A stretch of DNA of 64,000 nucleotides, from assembly GCF_004366355.1 (NCBI RefSeq), contig NZ_SODV01000001.1, positions 558,001 to 622,000 on the forward strand. Reading direction: 5' to 3'. Shown in pieces: positions 62,790 through 64,000 of this stretch. The stretch is from Dinghuibacter silviterrae (lineage in GTDB: Bacteria > Bacteroidota > Bacteroidia > Chitinophagales > Chitinophagaceae). Each line of letters opens with the position of its first letter. Position 1 is the first letter of the stretch. A model generated the notes under the pieces. That model was given only the letters and a program-made list of their open reading frames with translations. It made no database searches and was not told the origin of the DNA. Made by a program: the position numbers and the translations under genes.

Positions 62790-62900
62790 GGCCGAGGGGG
62801 GGTATGTCCATTTTACTCTTTTCCTCAGGGAACCGAAACGTCTTGGCATCGTTCGAATCACCTGAGGAAAAGAGTAAAATGGACATACCCCCCCTCGGCC
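62790..62900. repeat. Perfect 40-bp inverted repeat with 31-nt spacer
   Basis: 62790-62829 and 62861-62900 are exact reverse complements over all 40 bases, including a run of seven G/C. The spacer is 62830-62860. There is no obvious direct repeat at the two flanks and no open frame. It lies between the stop of the nuclease-like gene (62946) and the cysS promoter. It may be a miniature inverted-repeat element or a very stable RNA hairpin. Confidence 0.9.
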
Positions 62901-62918
62901 GGGGCAATCAGGCGTAAC

Positions 62919-62932
62919 CGCTAGAGGTAGCG
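62919..62932. terminator. Small hairpin after the nuclease-like gene
   Basis: CGCTA-GAGG-TAGCG, a perfect 5-bp stem 14 nt past the stop of the gene at 62946. Weak, no T-run. Confidence 0.3.
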
Positions 62933-62945
62933 TTATAGTATAGAT

Positions 62946-64000
62946 TTATTTAACCGGAAGGTGATCTTCCTCGGGGTTCTCGTTCCCAGGATCGTAGATC
63001 GTGGCGGTGATGGGGAAGTGATCGCTGAGGACGCGGGGGGTGCAGGAATATTGGAAGGCGTTGTAGGAGGGGTCGAAGAGGATGTAGTCGATGCGGAGCG
63101 TGGGGGATATTTGGGAGAAGGTACGGCTCCAGCCGCTGCCCTTTTCGCGAAACGCGTCTTTGAGGCCGTCGTGGATGGTGGCGTAGGCGTAGGAATTCGG
63201 GACGTCGTTAAAGTCGCCGCAGACGATCACGGGGTTGGGGCTGTGCTCGATCACCTCGTGCACCACGTCCGCCTGGTCCGCGCGCCGGAGAAGGCCCGAC
63301 TTGATTTTGCCCAGGATATTCCGGGATTGCCGTTTGGCGCTGTCTCCTTCTGAAAGCGAAGGGTTGTCCAGGAAGGCGTAGTCCCTTTTATCAAAGTGCA
63401 GCGACTGCAGGTGTACGTTAAAGACCCGGAAGGTGTCCAGGGGCGTCACGATGTCCGCGTATTCAAAGACGTCGTTGTACTTTCTTTCCTTGCCGATAAT
63501 ATTCGTCTGCTGCAGGATGGGGTATTTGGAAAAAATAATCACCCCGTAGTGATAGATCGTGTTGTTGTAACGGCTGTCTGCGTACCATTCGTAAGCCACC
63601 GCATAGTACGGAAAACCGAGGGCGTGGCGGAAGCTCTGTATGGAGTAAGGATGGGCGAGGGTATCGCAAAAAAAGAATTCCTGGAAACAGGCGATGTCCG
63701 GGTCTTCCTTGTGGATGAGCTCGATCATGTCCTGTTTGACCGTAGGATTTTTTTTGTTGTCGAAGAAGTTGAACAGGTGCACGTTCCAGCTCATCACCTT
63801 GAGCATGTTCGCCGGCTTCGGGTCACCGGCGTGTGTGTCGATGTGGAACGACATAAACGCCCGGATCGGTCCCAGCGACAGAATGATGCCCACCAGCGAA
63901 ATAAGGGTCCAGCGGTACCGGCGGCGGATCAGCCAGAAGAGGAGAAAAAGAAGGGTCAACAGCAACAACCAGGGGAACCCGAGTGCCAGGAATCCCAACG
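62946..64000 (-). CDS. Endonuclease/exonuclease/phosphatase family membrane protein (5' end outside window)
   Basis: About 350 visible residues. Two N-terminal membrane helices (LALGFPWLLLLTLLFLLFWLI; WTLISLVGIILSLGPIRAF), then the EEP fold: VMSWNVHLFNF, DIACFQEFFF, FRVFNVHLQSLHF, VIVCGDFNDVPNSYAY, RIDYILF, LSDHFPI, with the catalytic residues in place. A TTG at 63998 is in frame, but the true start is probably beyond the right edge. Substrate unknown; similar proteins are phosphodiesterases or sphingomyelinase-like. Confidence 0.88.
   Translation of the reverse strand, partial: LGFLALGFPWLLLLTLLFLLFWLIRRRYRWTLISLVGIILSLGPIRAFMSFHIDTHAGDPKPANMLKVMSWNVHLFNFFDNKKNPTVKQDMIELIHKEDPDIACFQEFFFCDTLAHPYSIQSFRHALGFPYYAVAYEWYADSRYNNTIYHYGVIIFSKYPILQQTNIIGKERKYNDVFEYADIVTPLDTFRVFNVHLQSLHFDKRDYAFLDNPSLSEGDSAKRQSRNILGKIKSGLLRRADQADVVHEVIEHSPNPVIVCGDFNDVPNSYAYATIHDGLKDAFREKGSGWSRTFSQISPTLRIDYILFDPSYNAFQYSCTPRVLSDHFPITATIYDPGNENPEEDHLPVK

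Noticed and set aside
62830-62860. tRNA T-loop-like string TTCGAATC in the spacer of the 40-bp inverted repeat
   Set aside because: The flanking bases do not form a 5-bp T-stem and no D or anticodon arm is present, so this is chance rather than a tRNA or attachment site.
62790-62900. Invertible promoter (phase-variation switch) flanked by inverted repeats
   Set aside because: The 31-nt spacer is too short to hold a promoter and be inverted efficiently, and no serine or tyrosine recombinase gene is in the window.

Overview
The window is GC-rich chromosomal DNA from a member of the Bacteroidota, most likely a Chitinophagaceae-type soil or rhizosphere bacterium. The evidence is gliding-associated genes (gldA, gldD, gldE), a long plant/Bacteroidetes-type IspG of 655 residues, BatB/BatC proteins, a GldD-GldE-SSB-MutY block, ECF sigma/anti-sigma pairs, few strong Shine-Dalgarno sequences, and repeated TAnnTTTG boxes (the Bacteroidota -7 promoter element) ahead of genes. 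There are about 63 protein genes, tightly packed. No gap exceeds 300 bases. I saw no rRNA, tRNA, CRISPR array, insertion sequence or prophage.

Layout. 1-7.3 kb: ftsH (cut by the left edge), rsfS, birA, isocitrate dehydrogenase, a thiol peroxidase, an M23 peptidase and a small unknown gene. 7.4-11.8 kb: carB and purH. 11.8-18.0 kb: a signalling island with two single-domain response regulators, an NtrC-type sigma-54 activator behind a sigma-54-like promoter, a PAS histidine kinase, a receiver-PAS-kinase, a 51-residue membrane protein and a split-barrel protein. 18-23.7 kb: lutB/DUF3109 and gldD-gldE-ssb-mutY. 23.8-28.8 kb: HU, a TPR protein, a 31-residue basic ribosome-type protein, RNase G, RidA and TsaB. 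28.9-33.4 kb: an ArsR regulator with a persulfide-dioxygenase/rhodanese enzyme, then an ECF sigma factor with a large membrane-anchored sensor. 33.4-45.7 kb (mostly minus strand): pstS, an acyltransferase, nadB, a WYL-regulator/GyrI/DJ-1/rhodanese run, ispG, batC, batB, a class D beta-lactamase-like lipoprotein lacking its catalytic residues, and kbl. 45.8-53.8 kb: a second ECF sigma/anti-sigma/outer-membrane-barrel operon, an L,D-transpeptidase, acs, gldA, eno and ftsB. 53.8-64 kb: nth, a FUSC membrane protein, an orphan 2-oxoacid:ferredoxin oxidoreductase alpha chain, a 3-methyladenine glycosylase, an LpxH-like phosphatase with a glycosyltransferase, cysS, and an endonuclease/exonuclease/phosphatase gene cut by the right edge.

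Most content is core metabolism and housekeeping. The observations I consider most worth a second look are: a perfect 40-bp inverted repeat with a 31-nt spacer between cysS and its upstream neighbour (62790-62900); the apparently dead OXA-like lipoprotein in the kbl-bat run; the sigma-54-linked two-component island; CarB lacking its allosteric domain; and several perfect inverted repeats beside regulator genes. I did not find a clear defence system or other large novel system.
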